DNA of 64,000 bases from Thinopyrum elongatum (GCA_011799875.1 JAAAXO010000120.1:229209-293208); one strand, 5' to 3'. Shown: positions 23,436 to 36,177, counted from the first letter of the stretch. Program-made: numbers and translations. Notes: generated from the letters alone by a model not told the origin.

Positions 23436-26405
23436 ATGGCAGGTTCCAGAGTTGTTAGTTCTTGGGCTTCATCGATCGTGGGAGATTTGCCATCACCTAA
23501 GAAAATACAACAGCCGCCACAAGAGGAGCAATTACATCAGAATGCACATAATCAGGTTAAAGTTTCCATGCCACCATTTACTGGTCGTTTTAGGCCTGAT
23601 TTATATATTGAATGGGAGTACGAAATAAATGCTATATTTGCTTCCCATAATGATGAGGACATCAATACCATTGTTACACCCACAACCCCTGCTTCTATAC
23701 ATACTGGACCAATTACTAGAGCTCGCGCACGCCAATTAAAATATCAGGTACTTTCGTTTCTTGGTAATGATTCTAAAGTTCATGAGAATATGATGCTGCC
23801 TAAATTGGATACATTTGTTTTGCTTACAAATGAAGGGCCTAGCTTGGACAAGAAAGAGGAACCTTGGAGCAAGTTCAAGCATGGAGATGATGGCATGCAC
23901 AAGGGGAACAAGAACGGAGTTACAAGTGATGATTTCAGGACTTTGAAGCCACCATAATGAGTGCAGGAAGCCTTGGACGAAATATACAAGATGTCACTTC
24001 ATAAATTTCATCCAGAGGCTATTATAGGTGCTGCGTCACCTTATTATTGGGCCAGGCCCATGTAATTTCGAAATACTTGAGTATAGGCTGTTTTTAGAGT
24101 TCGTATGTGTGGGGAAACAAGAGATAGGGTTGGTTTCGGACCCCTCCTTCAAGGGCCACGAAATCCCCTCCTCTTCCTCCATATATACAGCCCTTAGGGC
24201 ACCGTTTAGACTTTGGGTTTTGTTTAGATTAAAAGTTCGCCATAGCTGCAACTTCGCGTACTTCGTTTGTGTTCAACGACCAGACCAAGACGTCACAGAA
24301 CCCCACCTTGATCAATAAAGCTTTCATCTTATATTCGCAATATCCAGATTGCAAATCTTAGTTTCTTGCTTGTTCTTCGTTTGCTTGCAGGAGATAGACC
24401 CTCGTGGTCAGGTTGATTGTGCTCCGGCGTGGTCAATAACCTCTCGGAGTTGGTTTAGCGATTGCTAAGGCGCGACGTCCTCGCACGTTCGTAGTCAGAT
24501 CGTCAAAGTCTACTCCACCAAAAACGATAGCTATCATCTCATCGAAAGATCGGGACACCCTCGCCTCTATCACATAATTTTGATGAGCGTGGAAAATTTC
24601 AAGCTGCGGTTAGTACTTTTAGTAGCTTTGCTTTAGTTTGGTGGAGTGAATATTGTCGGTTAAACCCTGATCTTATACCTACTACTTGGGATGATTTAAA
24701 ACTTGTCATGAGAGATAGATTCGTTGATGTTTATTATACTCGTGGCATGATTAAAAAATTACAACATTTAAAACAAGGCACTGACACGGTAACAAAATAC
24801 TATGATGATTTACAAACTACATTATTGCACTCATTTTTAGAAGAAAGTGAAGAAGATTTTATGGATAGATTTTGGGGAGGATTAAACTGTGATATTCAAG
24901 AGATTCTAATTCATGAAGAGTGTTATCCTATGGACCATTTGTTTCGTCTTGCTTGCAAAGCTGAACAGGAAATAAAACGACGTGTTGGCCACACGGAGAA
25001 CAAGCGCACGGTGCACATTCCAAGTGTTGATACAGATGTTTCTTCAACTACTAGGCGTACTATGACAACCACATCCGTTGTTGCGAGGACTACATCATCT
25101 CCATCATGTAACACATCACCTCCAAGAGTGCCTACATCGTCTGAGTTGATCATAAGAGGTAATGACAAAGGTACAGATTTTCAACTTTCACATGAGAATG
25201 ATGCATGCCTAGTTAACTTGAATACATCATGTGTTGTGTTACCTATTGATTTGAGCACACCAACTATTTTAGAGAATTGTGTTAGTGTCATGAATGCGTC
25301 ATGTGATCAAAGAGTTAAAGTATCAACAATTTTGAGTGCACCCATTGAATTAACTGTTGATGCAAAAGAAACAATGTTTAATCATTTTGATATGACCTCT
25401 AATCTTGGTGATGATTTTGTGTCAAATGACTTATTGCATGTTTGCTTATTTAAGCATGTTGTAGCATGTAAATTTGATGCAAGTAAGGTTTATTCACCAA
25501 TGTTGGGATGGTTTAATGATGAACATTGTCAATCCTTTGATATGAATAAGAGCTTCACTTATATGTGCAAATTGAGTTACAATATTTTCATGTCTTCTAA
25601 TACTTGTGATAATATTTTGGCTTTAGATTTTATGAACTATGAAGGTTACTCATGTATACATGTGTCATATATGCAAAAACTAAGGGAAGTAAAACTGGAT
25701 GACATATACATATACAACATGTACACCTTGTCTCTTTTGTTAGCCACATTTCAGCTTAAGCAACGCCGAGGACGGCTTTGTTTTCAAGAAGGGGAGGATG
25801 ATGAGGACATGACTACCTTGGATACGACCAAAAATATTGCATACATGTATATTTGTGAGGTGATTTCTAATGCAAACTATGCAATAATTTATTTATGTCA
25901 TCCAAGACAAAAATACTTCACAAACTTTTGTGCCATGTCTAATTGCAGGTGTATGGGAGATTTGTACAATCCACATACGAAGATAAGGGAAAAAGAGAAG
26001 TTTATGTGCTGTTCAAAAAGTCATATCACGTCACTTTTGGGCCAAGAGAAGATAGAGTCCAAGTCTCTCACGTTCTGGATTCAGATTCGGACTGCACAGA
26101 CATACCTGACTCAAAACACCAAAAACTATTTCATACGGACTCCGAATTGGGTGATTCTTTTTTTGTTGGAAAGTAGATTTTGTGTTCTTTCTAACCCAAT
26201 TGGTTTCACCTTCAAATTCATCCGGAGCGTTGAGTTGTCGTCGAAACAATCTGACGCTGTAGCAGAATCCGAGTCAAACTACAAGTCCAAAGGTGTTGCA
26301 TCACCTCCACTTGGGCCCATTGGCCTTGTACGACCTAGGGTTAGTTTTAGGCTGCCTTGGGACATCCTCCCACCTCCTTGGCCGCCACCCCTTGCTCCTA
26401 TATAA
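23436..26405 (+). CDS. Family B gag plus unknown region, unit B2, split by a solo A LTR
   Basis: It starts at the ATG at 23436, is interrupted at 23651-24572 by the same CATAA solo LTR as B1, and resumes at 24578 in phase. The second exon-like part is open for more than 1.8 kb. It covers gag core, Ser/Thr-rich linker and the unknown region (LSHENDACLVNLN, MLGWFNDEHCQSFDMNKS), crosses the polypurine tract (25786-25798), and continues about 200 codons into LTR 3, ending at the TATA box. If the LTR were absent the product would be about 680 residues. There is no catalytic pol domain. Long open reading through U3 in all units suggests recent activity or coding constraint. Confidence 0.75.
23651..24572 (+). 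repeat. Solo family A LTR in B2 gag, target duplication CATAA
   Basis: 922 bp, flanked by CATAA on both sides at exactly the same gag position as in B1, so it was copied with the unit and is not a separate insertion. Confidence 0.95.
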
Positions 26406-26779
26406 GTAGATCAATCTAGTAACTTTTTCCTTGGGATTTGTTTAGTTAAAAGTTAGCCATTGCAACTTCGTGTACTTCGTTTGTGTCCAACGACCAGACC
26501 AAGACCGCTTTTGGATCCCCACCTTTATCAATACTTCATCTATATTCGCAATATTCAGATTGCATTATCATATTCTTGCTTGTTCTTCGATTGCGTGCAG
26601 GAATAGACCTTCGTGGTCAGGCTGATCGTGCTTCCAGCATCGTCAGTAACCTCAGTAGATTGGTTTAGCGATTGCTAAGGCACAACGTCGTGCACGTTTG
26701 TAGTCGGATCGTCAAAGTCGGCTCCACCAAATCGATAGTTATCATCTCATCGAAAGATCGGGACACCTCGCCTCTATCA
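25799..26779 (+). repeat. Family B LTR 3, shared by units B2 and B3
   Basis: A 981-bp LTR, closer to LTR 1 than to LTR 2 at diagnostic sites (for example GAGATTTGTACAATCC, AAGTTTATGTGCTG and TTGTCGTCGAAAC). Confidence 0.88.
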
Positions 26780-26781
26780 AG

Positions 26782-26790
26782 TGGTATCAG
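26782..26790 (+). other. Primer-binding site, unit B3
   Basis: TGGTATCAG, two bases after LTR 3. Confidence 0.8.
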
Positions 26791-28195
26791 TTTTCAGGTT
26801 GCTCGGTGAGAATTTCCAGTTTTCCCTAGATTAGATTTATTTTCTTACCTATTGTCCAAAAAAAAGCCACAAAAAAAAAGTTAGATCTATTCATCCTTTG
26901 TCCAAGCCAGTCTGAGCCTTTGCAATTTTCTTTTCATTGCTTGCATAGTTGAATTATCGGTTACATCGTCGTGTCGAGTTGCTGGTCTTAGTGTCTAGTT
27001 CGTTTAGAGTTTCGAGTTCTGTTCACATTAGTCACGCCGCCGCTGCATCGTTATTCCTTCCGCTGTCCACCATCCCATCCATCAATTTCCAAATCGTGCC
27101 ACCCACCATTCATTGTCATAATCATAGTTGAGGTCGTTCACATCTGTGCTTGATCCAATCTACATCTTATCTAGTTTGTTTTGGAAAGAGGGAGAGAGAA
27201 AAAAAAGAGAGAAAAAAAAAGTTAAAAAAAAAAGTCAGAGAAAAAAAAAGAGAGAAAGAAAAAGAAAAAAAGTGTGAGAAAAAAAGAGAGCAGAAAAAAA
27301 AACAAAATTCGGATCTATCTAGACTCAATCTCGTAGCTGAATTCGGATTGGAAGCTGTTTTGCGCAGTGTTCAGTAAAACAGGCATATCTTTTTCGTACG
27401 AAGTCTGTTTTGGCTCCGTGAGTACTCAAATTAAAGCTAGTGATGAGCCGCATCTAAATAGTTTCCGAAGCTAGTTCAATATTTGACACCTCAAAATCGG
27501 CTTCTAAATAGGTCTTTTTGCCCTCCGAAGTTCGCGAACACAGCTTGTTCCAGTTTTTCAGGCCAGTTTTAGAATTTTTTGACTCCTCATATCAACTCGG
27601 AATTTAGTGATTCTTTTTGCGTTTGAAAGCTTGAGTCAGTGCCATTCTTGAGAAAAAATATCAGAAAATTGGCAAAAACTTTTCCAGAGGAAAGTTGGAG
27701 ACAAAGTTGTTGGTATATCCTACTTGGTAGTTGTTTCTCATCATTATCTTTACTGCCATTGTGATCTTCACTTATATCTTGCTGTCCAGAGCTACTTCAT
27801 ATCCTTTATTGATGCTAGTTGTGCAACGCCGTGACCTCATTAGTGTTCTAGGCTCGCGTCTCTAGTCCGGTCTAGCCTAGGACCAGCACAGTACCGTCGT
27901 TGAGCGTTTATTCAACATTGCATCTCTGAATTGATTATTGCTAATCTTTTGCTACCAAATATTTAAGCCTTCCGAGCTCCACATATTTCTACACCATGTA
28001 TACGTACGTTCCCCTGGCAATCGTTTTACTCAATCTTCGGAGTTATTTGACACCGCTGGTTGCCTGTCACCACCTGCTGCATGGTAAGAACTTGTAAGAT
28101 ATTGATATTTGCTACACTGTGAGTGTTTTACCACCACATCCTAGTAGTTCATAGGAACATTATTCTTGGATTTTGTTTCTTGTTTTCTACTAACT
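26791..28195 (+). other. Family B leader, unit B3
   Basis: Same layout as the other two leaders, with a purine-rich tract at about 27185-27303. It holds no gene. Confidence 0.7.
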
Positions 28196-28410
28196 ATGGC
28201 AGGTTCCAGAGTTGTTAGTTCTTGGGCTTCATCGATCGTGGGAGATTTGCCATCACCTAAGAAAATACAACAGCCGCCACAAGAGGAGCAATTACATCAG
28301 AATGCACATAATCAGGTTAAAGTTTCCATGCCACCATTTACTGGTCGTTTTAGGCCTGATTTATATATTGAATGGGAGTACGAAATAAATGCTATATTTG
28401 CTTCCCATAA
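28196..28410 (+). pseudogene. Family B gag N-terminus, unit B3 (truncated)
   Basis: The first 71 codons of B gag from ATG 28196 to the CATAA insertion site. The rest of the gag frame is missing because the inserted A LTR is itself interrupted and the array ends there. The sequence matches B1 in this part. Confidence 0.8.
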
Positions 28411-29165
28411 TGATGAGGACATCAATACCATTGTTACACCCACAACCCCTGCTTCTATACATACTGGACCAATTACTAGAGCTCGCGCACGCCAATTAAA
28501 ATATCAGGTACTTTCGTTTCTTGGTAATGATTCTAAAGTTCATGAGAATATGATGCTGCCTAAATTGGATACATTTGTTTTGCTTACAAATGAAGGGCCT
28601 AGCTTGGACAAGAAAGAGGAACCTTGGAGCAAATTCAAGCATGGAGATGATGGCATGCACAAGGGGAACAAGAACGGAGTTACAAGTGATGATTTCAGGA
28701 CTTTGAAGCCACCATAATGAGTGCAGGAAGCCTTGGACGAAATATACAAGATGTCACTTCATAAATTTCGTCCAGAGGCTATTATAGGTGCTGCGTCACC
28801 TTATTATTGGGCCAGGCCCATGTAATTTCGAAATACTTGAGTATAGGCTGTTTTTAGAGTCCGTATGTGTGGGGAAACAAGAGATAGGGTTGGTTTCGGA
28901 CCCCTCCTTCAAGGGCCACGAAATCCCCTCCTCTTCCTCCATATATACAGCCCTTAGGGCACCATTTAGACTTTGGGTTTTGTTTAGATTAAAAGTTCGC
29001 CATAGCTGCAACTTCGCGTACTTCGTTTGTGTTCAACAACCAGACCAAGACGTCACAGAACCCCACCTCGATCAATAAAGCTTTCATCTTATATTCGCAA
29101 TATCCAGATTGCAAATCTTAGTTTCTTGCTTGTTCTTCGTTTGCTTGCAGGAGATAGACCCTCGG
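28411..29165 (+). repeat. Family A LTR in B3 gag, truncated in U5
   Basis: The left flank is CATAA as in B1 and B2. The LTR stops in ...GATAGACCCTCG, where another A LTR starts at 29166, so the right CATAA is lost. Confidence 0.88.
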
Positions 29166-30087
29166 TGATGAGGACATCAATACCATTGTTACACCCACAA
29201 CCCCTGCTTCTATACATTCTGGACCAATTACTAGAGCTCGCGCACGCCAATTAAAATATCAGGTACTTTCGTTTCTTGGTAATGATTCTAAAGTTCATGA
29301 GAATATGATGCTGCCTAAATTGGATACATTTGTTTTGCTTACAAATGAAGGGCCTAGCTTGGACAAGAAAGAGGAACCTTGGAGCAAGTTCAAGCATGGA
29401 GATGATGGCATGCACAAGGGGAACAAGAACGGAGTTACAAGTGATGATTTCAGGACTTTGAAGCCACCATAATGAGTGCAGGAAGCCTTGGACGAAATAT
29501 ACAAGATGTCACTTCATAAATTTCGTCCAGAGGCTATTATAGGTGCTGCGTCGCCTTATTATTGGGCCAGGCCCATGTAATTTCGAAATACTTGAGTATA
29601 GGCTGTTTTTAGAGTCCGTATGTGTGGGGAAACAAGAGATAGGGTTGGTTTCGGACCCCTCCTTCAAGGGCCACGAAATCCCCTCCTCTTCCTCCATATA
29701 TACAGCCCTTAGGGCACCGTTTAGACTTTGGGTTTTGTTTAGATTAAAAGTTCGCCATAGCTGCAACTTCGCGTACTTCGTTTGTGTTCAACGACCAGAC
29801 CAAGACGTCACAGAACCCCACCTTGATCAATAAAGCTTTCATCTTATATTCGCAATATCCAGATTGCAAATCTTAGTTTCTTGCTTGTTCTTCGTTTGCT
29901 TGCAGGAGATAGACCCTCGTGGTCAGGTTGATTGTGCTCCGGCGTGGTCAATAACCTCTCGGAGTTGTTTTAGCGATTGCTAAGGCGCGACGTCCTCGCA
30001 CGTTCGTAATCGGATCGTCAAAGTCTACTCCACCAAAAACGATAGCTATCATCTCATCGAAAGATCGGGACACCCTCGCCTCTATCA
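29166..30087 (+). repeat. Family A LTR, complete, mismatched flanks
   Basis: A 922-bp LTR. The left flank CTCGG lies in the preceding plus-strand LTR and the right flank AAGAG in the following inverted LTR. Neither is a duplication of the other, so it is a recombinant joint. Confidence 0.88.
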
Positions 30088-30612
30088 AAGAGGAGGGGAT
30101 TTCGTGGCCCTTGAAGGAGGGGTCCGAAACCAACCCTATCTCTTGTTTCCCCACACATACGGACTCTAAAAACAGCCTATACTCAAGTATTTCGAAATTA
30201 CATGGGCCTGGCCCAATAATAAGGTGACGCAGCACCTATAATAGCCTCTGGACGAAATTTATGAAGTGACATCTTGTATATTTCGTCCAAGGCTTCCTGC
30301 ACTCATTATGGTGGCTTCAAAGTCCTGAAATCATCACTTGTAACTCCGTTCTTGTTCCCCTTGTGCATGCCATCATCTCCATGCTTGAACTTGCTCCAAG
30401 GTTCCTCTTTCTTGTCCAAGCTAGGCCCTTCATTTGTAAGCAAAACAAATGTATCCAATTTAGGCAGCATCATATTCTCATGAACTTTAGAATCATTACC
30501 AAGAAACGAAAGTACCTGATATTTTAATTGGCGTGCGTGAGCTCTAGTAATTGGTCCAGTATGTATAGAAGCAGGGGCTGTGGGTGTAACAATGGTATTG
30601 ATGTCCTCATCA
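30088..30612 (-). repeat. Family A 3' LTR fragment, inverted
   Basis: It starts in the middle of the LTR at AAGAGGAGGGGATTTCG and runs to the exact U3 terminus, followed by the native polypurine tract and pol 3' end in inverted orientation. It is the 3' LTR of a minus-strand element whose R-U5 was removed. Confidence 0.85.
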
Positions 30613-31166
30613 TCCTCCCCTTCTTGAAATGAAGTCGTCCTCGACGGAAGCTCATCTTCCTCACCCAAATAAGGCTTCAGATCTCCAATGTTAAAAGTGG
30701 GACTAACCCCAAAATCTGCAGGCAGCTCAAGTTTATATGCATTATCATTTATTTTCTCTAACACCTTAAAAGGACCATCAGCACGTGGCATTAGCTTTGA
30801 TTTGCGCAAATCAGGAAATCTATCCTTACGCAAATGTAACCAAACAAGATCTCCAGGTGCAAACACAACATGTTTTCTACCCTTATCTCCAGCAAGTTTA
30901 TATTTAGCATTCATACGCTCAATGTTCTCCTTAGTTAACTCATGCATTTTTAAGATCAATTCAGCACGTTGTTTAGCATCAAAATTAACCTTCTCCGAAG
31001 ATGGAAGAGGCAACAAATCAATTGGTGCACGAGGAAGGAAACCATACACGATTTCAAAAGGACACATCTTAGTAGTAGAATGCAATGAACGATTATAAGC
31101 AAATTCAATATGAGGCAAGCATTCTTCCCACATTTTCTTGTTATTCTTCAAAACAGCCCTAAGCAT
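30306..31166 (-). pseudogene. Family A integrase C-terminus and LTR-encoded tail (fragment)
   Basis: Open for 286 codons from [15 protein letters not shown] in the integrase core end, through the C-terminal domain ([50 protein letters not shown]), the acidic stretch EGEDDEDIN at the polypurine tract, and the tail encoded in U3 ending TLKPP. The tail reads ...[18 protein letters not shown]. The upstream part of pol was removed by the LTR that begins at 31170 beside ATAGT. The integrase tail of CRM-type elements is thought to guide insertion to centromeric chromatin; that role here is inference. Confidence 0.85.
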
Positions 31167-31169
31167 AGT

Positions 31170-32091
31170 TGATAGAGGCGAGGGTGTCCCGATCTTTCGA
31201 TGAGATGATAGCTATCGTTTTTGGTGGAGTAGACTTTGACGATCCGACTACGAACGTGCGAGGACGTCGCGCCTTAGCAATCGCTAAACCAACTCCGAGA
31301 GGTTATTGACCACGCCGGAGCACAATCAACCTGACCACGAGGGTCTATCTCCTGCAAGCAAACGAAGAACAAGCAAGAAACTAAGATTTGCAATCTGGAT
31401 ATTGCGAATATAAGATGAAAGCTTTATTGATCAAGGTGGGGTTCTGTGACGTCTTGGTCTGGTCGTTGAACACAAACGAAGTACGCGAAGTTGCAGCTAT
31501 GGCGAACTTTTAATCTAAACAAAACCCAAAGTCTAAACGGTGCCCTAAGGGCTGTATATATGGAGGAAGAGGAGGGGATTTCGTGGCCCTTGAAGGAGGG
31601 GTCCGAAACCAACCCTATCTCTTGTTTCCCCACACATACGGACTCTAAAAACAGCCTATACTCAAGTATTTCGAAATTACATGGGCCTGGCCCAATAATA
31701 AGGCGACGCAGCACCTATAATAGCCTCTGGACGAAATTTATGAAGTGACATCTTGTATATTTCGTCCAAGGCTTCCTGCACTCATTATGGTGGCTTCAAA
31801 GTCCTGAAATCATCACTTGTAACTCCGTTCTTGTTCCCCTTGTGCATGCCATCATCTCCATGCTTGAACTTGCTCCAAGGTTCCTCTTTCTTGTCCAAGC
31901 TAGGCCCTTCATTTGTAAGCAAAACAAATGTATCCAATTTAGGCAGCATCATATTCTCATGAACTTTAGAATCATTACCAAGAAACGAAAGTACCTGATA
32001 TTTTAATTGGCATGCGCGAGCTCTAGTAATTGGTCCAGTATGTATAGAAGCAGGGGCTGTGGGTGTAAAAATGGTATTGATGTCCTCATCA
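31170..32091 (-). repeat. Family A 3' LTR of A3
   Basis: 922 bp, native on its U3 side (polypurine tract follows at 32092-32104). The U5 side is fused to integrase codons at ATAGT. Confidence 0.88.
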
Positions 32092-35000
32092 TCCTCCCCT
32101 TCTTGAAATGAAGTCGTCCTCGACGGAAGCTCATCTTCCTCACCCAAATAAGGCTTCAGATCTGCAATGTTAAAAGTGGGACTAACCCCAAAATCTGCAG
32201 GTAGCTCAAGTTTATATGCATTATCATTTATTTTCTCTAACACCTTAAAAGGACCGTCAGCACGTGGCATTAGCTTTGATTTGCGCAAATCAGGAAATCT
32301 ATCCTTACGCAAATGTAACCAAACAAGATCTCCAGGTGCAAACACAACATGTTTTCTACCCTTATCTCCAGCAAGTTTATATTTAGCATTCATACGCTCA
32401 ATGTTCTCCTTAGTTAACTCATGCATTTTTAAGATCAATTCAGCACGTTGTTTAGCATCAAAATTAACCTTCTCCGAAGATGGAAGAGGCAACAAATCAA
32501 TTGGTGCACGAGGAAGGAAACCATACACAATTTCAAAAGGACACATCTTAGTAGTAGAATGCAATGAACGATTATAAGCAAATTCAATATGAGGCAAGCA
32601 TTCTTCCCACATTTTCTTGTTATTCTTCAAAACAGCCCTAAGCATAGTAGACAATGTTCTATTGACTACTTCAGTTTGTCCATCAGTTTGGGGGGGACAT
32701 GTAGTACTAAAAAGCAGTTTAGTCCCCAACTTAGCCCATAAACATCTCCAAAAGTGGCTAAGAAATTTAGTATCACGATCTGAAACAATAGTATTTGGCA
32801 CACCATGCAAGCGTATAATTTCACGAAAGAACAAATCAGCAACATTAACAGCATCATCGCTTTTATGACATGGTATAAAGTGTGCCATTTTCGAGAACCT
32901 ATCCACGACAACAAATATGCTATCCCTCCCCTTCTTTGTTCGAGGTAAACCTAAAACAAAGTCCATAGATATATCCTCCCAAGGAACACTAGGTACAGGC
33001 AAAGGCATATATAAACCATGAGGATTGAGTCGTGACTTAGCTTTTTGACATGTAGTGCAGCGAGCAACAAAACGCTCAACATCCCGTCTCATCTTTGGCC
33101 AAAAGAAATGTATAGCAAGTATATCCTCCGTCTTCTTCACGCCAAAGTGTCCCATTAATCCTCCTCCATGCGCCTCCTGCAACAACAAAAGACGAACGGA
33201 GCTAGCTGGAATGCATAGCTTGTTAGCACGAAACACAAATCCATCGTTAACGACGAACTTGTTCCATGTTCTCCCTTCCTTACAATTCTGCAATACATCT
33301 TTAAATTCAGCATCATGCACATATTGATCTTTGATGGTCTCCAAACCAAATATTTTAAAGTCAAGTTGTGAAAGCATAGTATAACGACGAGACAATGCAT
33401 CAGCAATAACATTTTCTTTACCCTTCTTGTGTTTAATGACATAAGGGAAAGTCTCAATAAATTCAACCCATTTAGCACGTCTACGGTTCAGTTTTGCTTG
33501 ACTTTTAATGTGTTTCAAAGATTCATGATCAGAATGTATAACAAATTCTTTGGGCCATAAATAATGTTGCCATGTTTCTAAGGTCCGAACAAGAGCATAT
33601 AATTCTTTATCATAAGTAGAATAGTTCAGACTAGGCCCACTCAATTTTTCAGAAAAGTATGCAACAGGTTTGCCATCTTGTAATAAAACACCTCCTAATC
33701 CAATTCCACTAGCATCACATTCAAGCTCAAAAGTCTTATTAAAATCAGGAAGCTGGAGTAAAGGAGCATGTGTCAACTTATCTTTCAATACCGTGAAGGC
33801 TTCTTCCTGTGAGGTACCCCAAACAAAAGGCACATCCTTCTTTGTAAGCTCATTGAGAGGTGCAGCAATGGTGCTGAAATCTCTCACAAAACGCCTATAG
33901 AAACCAGCGAGTCCAAGAAAACTCCTCACTTGAGTGACCGTTTTGGGCTGTGGCCAACTCTCAATAGCTTCAATCTTGGCTTTATCAACTTCAATTCCCT
34001 GTGGAGTAACAACATAGCCAAGAAAAGATACTCGGTCGGTGCAAAAGGCGCACTTCCCAAGGTTACCAAACAAACGTGCATCACGTAAAGCAATAAAAAC
34101 AGCACGTAAATGTTCCAAATGTTCCTCCAAAGATCTGCTATAAATCAGTATATCATCAAAATAGACTACCACAAATCGTCCAATGAAAGCACGTAAAACT
34201 TCGTTCATTAATCTCATGAAAGTACTAGGTGCATTAGTTAACCCAAAAGGCATGACTAACCACTCATATAATCCAAACTTTGTTTTAAATGCTGTTTTCC
34301 ATTCATCGCCCAATTTCATACGAATTTGATGGTATCCACTACGCAAATCAACTTTGGAGAATATTGTAGAGCCACTCAATTCATCAAGCATATCATCTAG
34401 TCTAGGAATAGGATGACGATAACGAATAGTAATATTATTAATGCCTCTACAATCAACACACATACGCGATGTACCATCCTTTTTCGGCACTAGAATAATA
34501 GGAACAGCACAAGGACTAAGGGATTCGCGTATATAACCTTTGTCGAGCAACTCCTGTACTTGACGCATAATCTCCTTCGTCTCCTTTGGATTGGTACGGT
34601 ATGGCGCACGGTTTGGCAACGAAGCACCGGGAATTAAGTCAATCTGATGCTCAATCCCGCGAATAGGTGGTAATCCCGGTGGCACGTCTTGTGGAAAGAC
34701 GTCAGCGAACTCCTGCAAAATGTTAGTGACCGCAGGAGGCAAAGAGGAAGGCACGTCCTCGAATGAAAATAACGCCTCTTTGCACACAAAAGCATAGCAA
34801 ACAGAATTGCTGAAATCTAGATCATCAATATCAGATTTGGTGGCAAGTAAGCATGCACTTTTCAATTTAATTTCAGAAGCAACACTAGATGGTTTATTAT
34901 TAGGCTTCATTTGTTGCTCAAATTCTTTTGCCACAATCTGATTTTCACTCTTATTTTTCTCCTGTTTTGCTTTACCAGCTCTATTAATATCATCTTTCAA

Positions 35001-35675
35001 AATAGAATCAGGAGTCATAGGAAGCAAAGTAATATGTTTATCCTTATGAACAAGAGTATACTGATTGTTTCTACCATGGTGTACAGAATTTTTATCAAAT
35101 TGCCATGGTCTACCAAGTAATAATGAACATGCTTGCATGGGTACCACATCACAATCAACATAATCAGCATATGTAGAGATACTAAAATGCACACGAACAG
35201 TACGTGTTACCTTAACCTTGCCGTTGTTGTTGAACCATTGGATATAGTAAGGATGTGGATGTGGTCTTGTGGTGAGAGATAGCTTCTCCACCATATCCAT
35301 GCTAGCCAAGTTGTTGCAGCTCCCTCCATCTATGATGACGCAAACAGAACGTTCCTTCACAACTCCCTTTGTATGGAACAAATTATGCCTCTGATTTTGC
35401 TCAGCTTGTGTGACCTGCACACTCAAAACACGTTGAGCAACTAAACATTCATACCTGTCAGCGTCTTCAGGAGCCATGTATTGCGTCTCATGATCAGAAT
35501 CATCTCCACCGTGTTCTTCACTTGTAATAAGAGCCAAAGTCTCCTCATCATAATCACTAGCGGACTCATACCCACCATCCTCAGTAGCAATCATAACACG
35601 CGGAGATTGGCATTCTCTCGCATAATGACCTCTTCCCTTACAACGATGACAAATTGTGTGCCCTGTTGATGCCAT
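31785..35675 (-). CDS. Family A pol polyprotein of A3: longest fully open copy
   Basis: 1296 codons without a stop. In order: zinc knuckle [14 protein letters not shown] near residue 9, aspartic protease [12 protein letters not shown] near 113, RT with YFDD (about 34152-34163), RNase H, integrase HHCC and DDE domains, C-terminal domain, and the U3-encoded tail. Cleavage by the protease would release the enzymes that make and insert the cDNA. Two oddities are seen. Three residues are missing just before the knuckle. The conserved His of the integrase [10 protein letters not shown] motif is Pro (codon at 32694-32696), which probably harms integrase. The chosen start is the first Met of the open frame; the true N-terminus (gag) is lost at 35738. 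Confidence 0.88.
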   Translation of the reverse strand: MASTGHTICHRCKGRGHYARECQSPRVMIATEDGGYESASDYDEETLALITSEEHGGDDSDHETQYMAPEDADRYECLVAQRVLSVQVTQAEQNQRHNLFHTKGVVKERSVCVIIDGGSCNNLASMDMVEKLSLTTRPHPHPYYIQWFNNNGKVKVTRTVRVHFSISTYADYVDCDVVPMQACSLLLGRPWQFDKNSVHHGRNNQYTLVHKDKHITLLPMTPDSILKDDINRAGKAKQEKNKSENQIVAKEFEQQMKPNNKPSSVASEIKLKSACLLATKSDIDDLDFSNSVCYAFVCKEALFSFEDVPSSLPPAVTNILQEFADVFPQDVPPGLPPIRGIEHQIDLIPGASLPNRAPYRTNPKETKEIMRQVQELLDKGYIRESLSPCAVPIILVPKKDGTSRMCVDCRGINNITIRYRHPIPRLDDMLDELSGSTIFSKVDLRSGYHQIRMKLGDEWKTAFKTKFGLYEWLVMPFGLTNAPSTFMRLMNEVLRAFIGRFVVVYFDDILIYSRSLEEHLEHLRAVFIALRDARLFGNLGKCAFCTDRVSFLGYVVTPQGIEVDKAKIEAIESWPQPKTVTQVRSFLGLAGFYRRFVRDFSTIAAPLNELTKKDVPFVWGTSQEEAFTVLKDKLTHAPLLQLPDFNKTFELECDASGIGLGGVLLQDGKPVAYFSEKLSGPSLNYSTYDKELYALVRTLETWQHYLWPKEFVIHSDHESLKHIKSQAKLNRRRAKWVEFIETFPYVIKHKKGKENVIADALSRRYTMLSQLDFKIFGLETIKDQYVHDAEFKDVLQNCKEGRTWNKFVVNDGFVFRANKLCIPASSVRLLLLQEAHGGGLMGHFGVKKTEDILAIHFFWPKMRRDVERFVARCTTCQKAKSRLNPHGLYMPLPVPSVPWEDISMDFVLGLPRTKKGRDSIFVVVDRFSKMAHFIPCHKSDDAVNVADLFFREIIRLHGVPNTIVSDRDTKFLSHFWRCLWAKLGTKLLFSTTCPPQTDGQTEVVNRTLSTMLRAVLKNNKKMWEECLPHIEFAYNRSLHSTTKMCPFEIVYGFLPRAPIDLLPLPSSEKVNFDAKQRAELILKMHELTKENIERMNAKYKLAGDKGRKHVVFAPGDLVWLHLRKDRFPDLRKSKLMPRADGPFKVLEKINDNAYKLELPADFGVSPTFNIADLKPYLGEEDELPSRTTSFQEGEDDEDINTIFTPTAPASIHTGPITRARACQLKYQVLSFLGNDSKVHENMMLPKLDTFVLLTNEGPSLDKKEEPWSKFKHGDDGMHKGNKNGVTSDDFRTLKPP

Positions 35676-35738
35676 AGATGAAGAAGAGCTCTGGGCAGGC
35701 CCAGAAGGTGTACTCTTGGCAGATGGTGGTGGTGGTGA

Positions 35739-36177
35739 AAAAAAAGTGCAAAAAAAAAAAGAAAAAAAAATTCAGAGTGTGCTCCTCCCTTGTTTACGTG
35801 CAGCGCCGTGATTTTTGTTAGTGTTCTAGGCTCGCGTCTCTAGCACGGTCTAGCCTAGGACCAGCACAGTACCGTCGTTGAGAGTTTATTCAACATTGCA
35901 TCTCTGAATTGATTATTGCTGACCCTTTTTGCTACCATATCATAAGCCTTCCCAGCTCCACATACATCTACATCGTGCGTTTGACACCACCTGGCAATCG
36001 CTCTGTCCAAGCTCTGAGAGTTTTGACTACAAAGGTTGCCGATCACCACCTGCTGCTGGGTAAGAACTGGTAAGAATTTGAGATTTGCTTGACGGATTTG
36101 TGACACCACACCACACCACCACCACTTTCTAGTAGTCTGTAGGATCATATTCTTGTGTGTTTCTATTGCTGCTAACC
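35739..36177 (+). other. Family A leader of A4 with A-rich tract and candidate intron
   Basis: It begins with A-rich sequence, then leader text shared with A7 (TTCTAGGCTCGCGTCTCTAG) and, more weakly, with family B. A GTAAGAAC at 36060 and a branch-like CTAAC at 36172 followed by ATGGCAG ending at 36184 could define a 125-base intron whose acceptor contains the gag ATG. Confidence 0.6.

Larger units (their letters stand above)
15555..29165 (+). mobile_element. Family B non-autonomous gypsy array: LTR-internal-LTR-internal-LTR-internal
   Basis: Three head-to-tail internal regions are separated by shared LTRs: LTRs at 15555, 20315/21037 and 25799, with a period of about 4.76 kb. Each unit has LTR, primer-binding site, 1.4-kb leader with a purine-rich tract, and a gag-plus-unknown frame carrying an A LTR at the same CATAA site. 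The third unit stops inside that A LTR. No protease, RT or integrase is present, so mobilisation would need enzymes in trans, plausibly from family A, whose R-U5, primer site and gag start are similar. Shared LTRs point to unequal recombination after insertion. Confidence 0.85.
31170..35738 (-). mobile_element. Family A element A3, minus strand, 5' truncated
   Basis: It contains a 3' LTR (31170-32091), polypurine tract and intact pol back to the proline-rich linker before the zinc knuckle. At 35738 it is joined head-on to the leader of plus-strand element A4. Its right LTR terminus abuts ATAGT in an older A integrase, so A3 is nested in another A element. The gag core, leader and 5' LTR are missing. 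Confidence 0.85.

Noticed and set aside
15555..29165. CRISPR-like or satellite array
   Set aside because: The period of 4.76 kb is explained by whole retrotransposon units; no short direct repeats with unique spacers are present.
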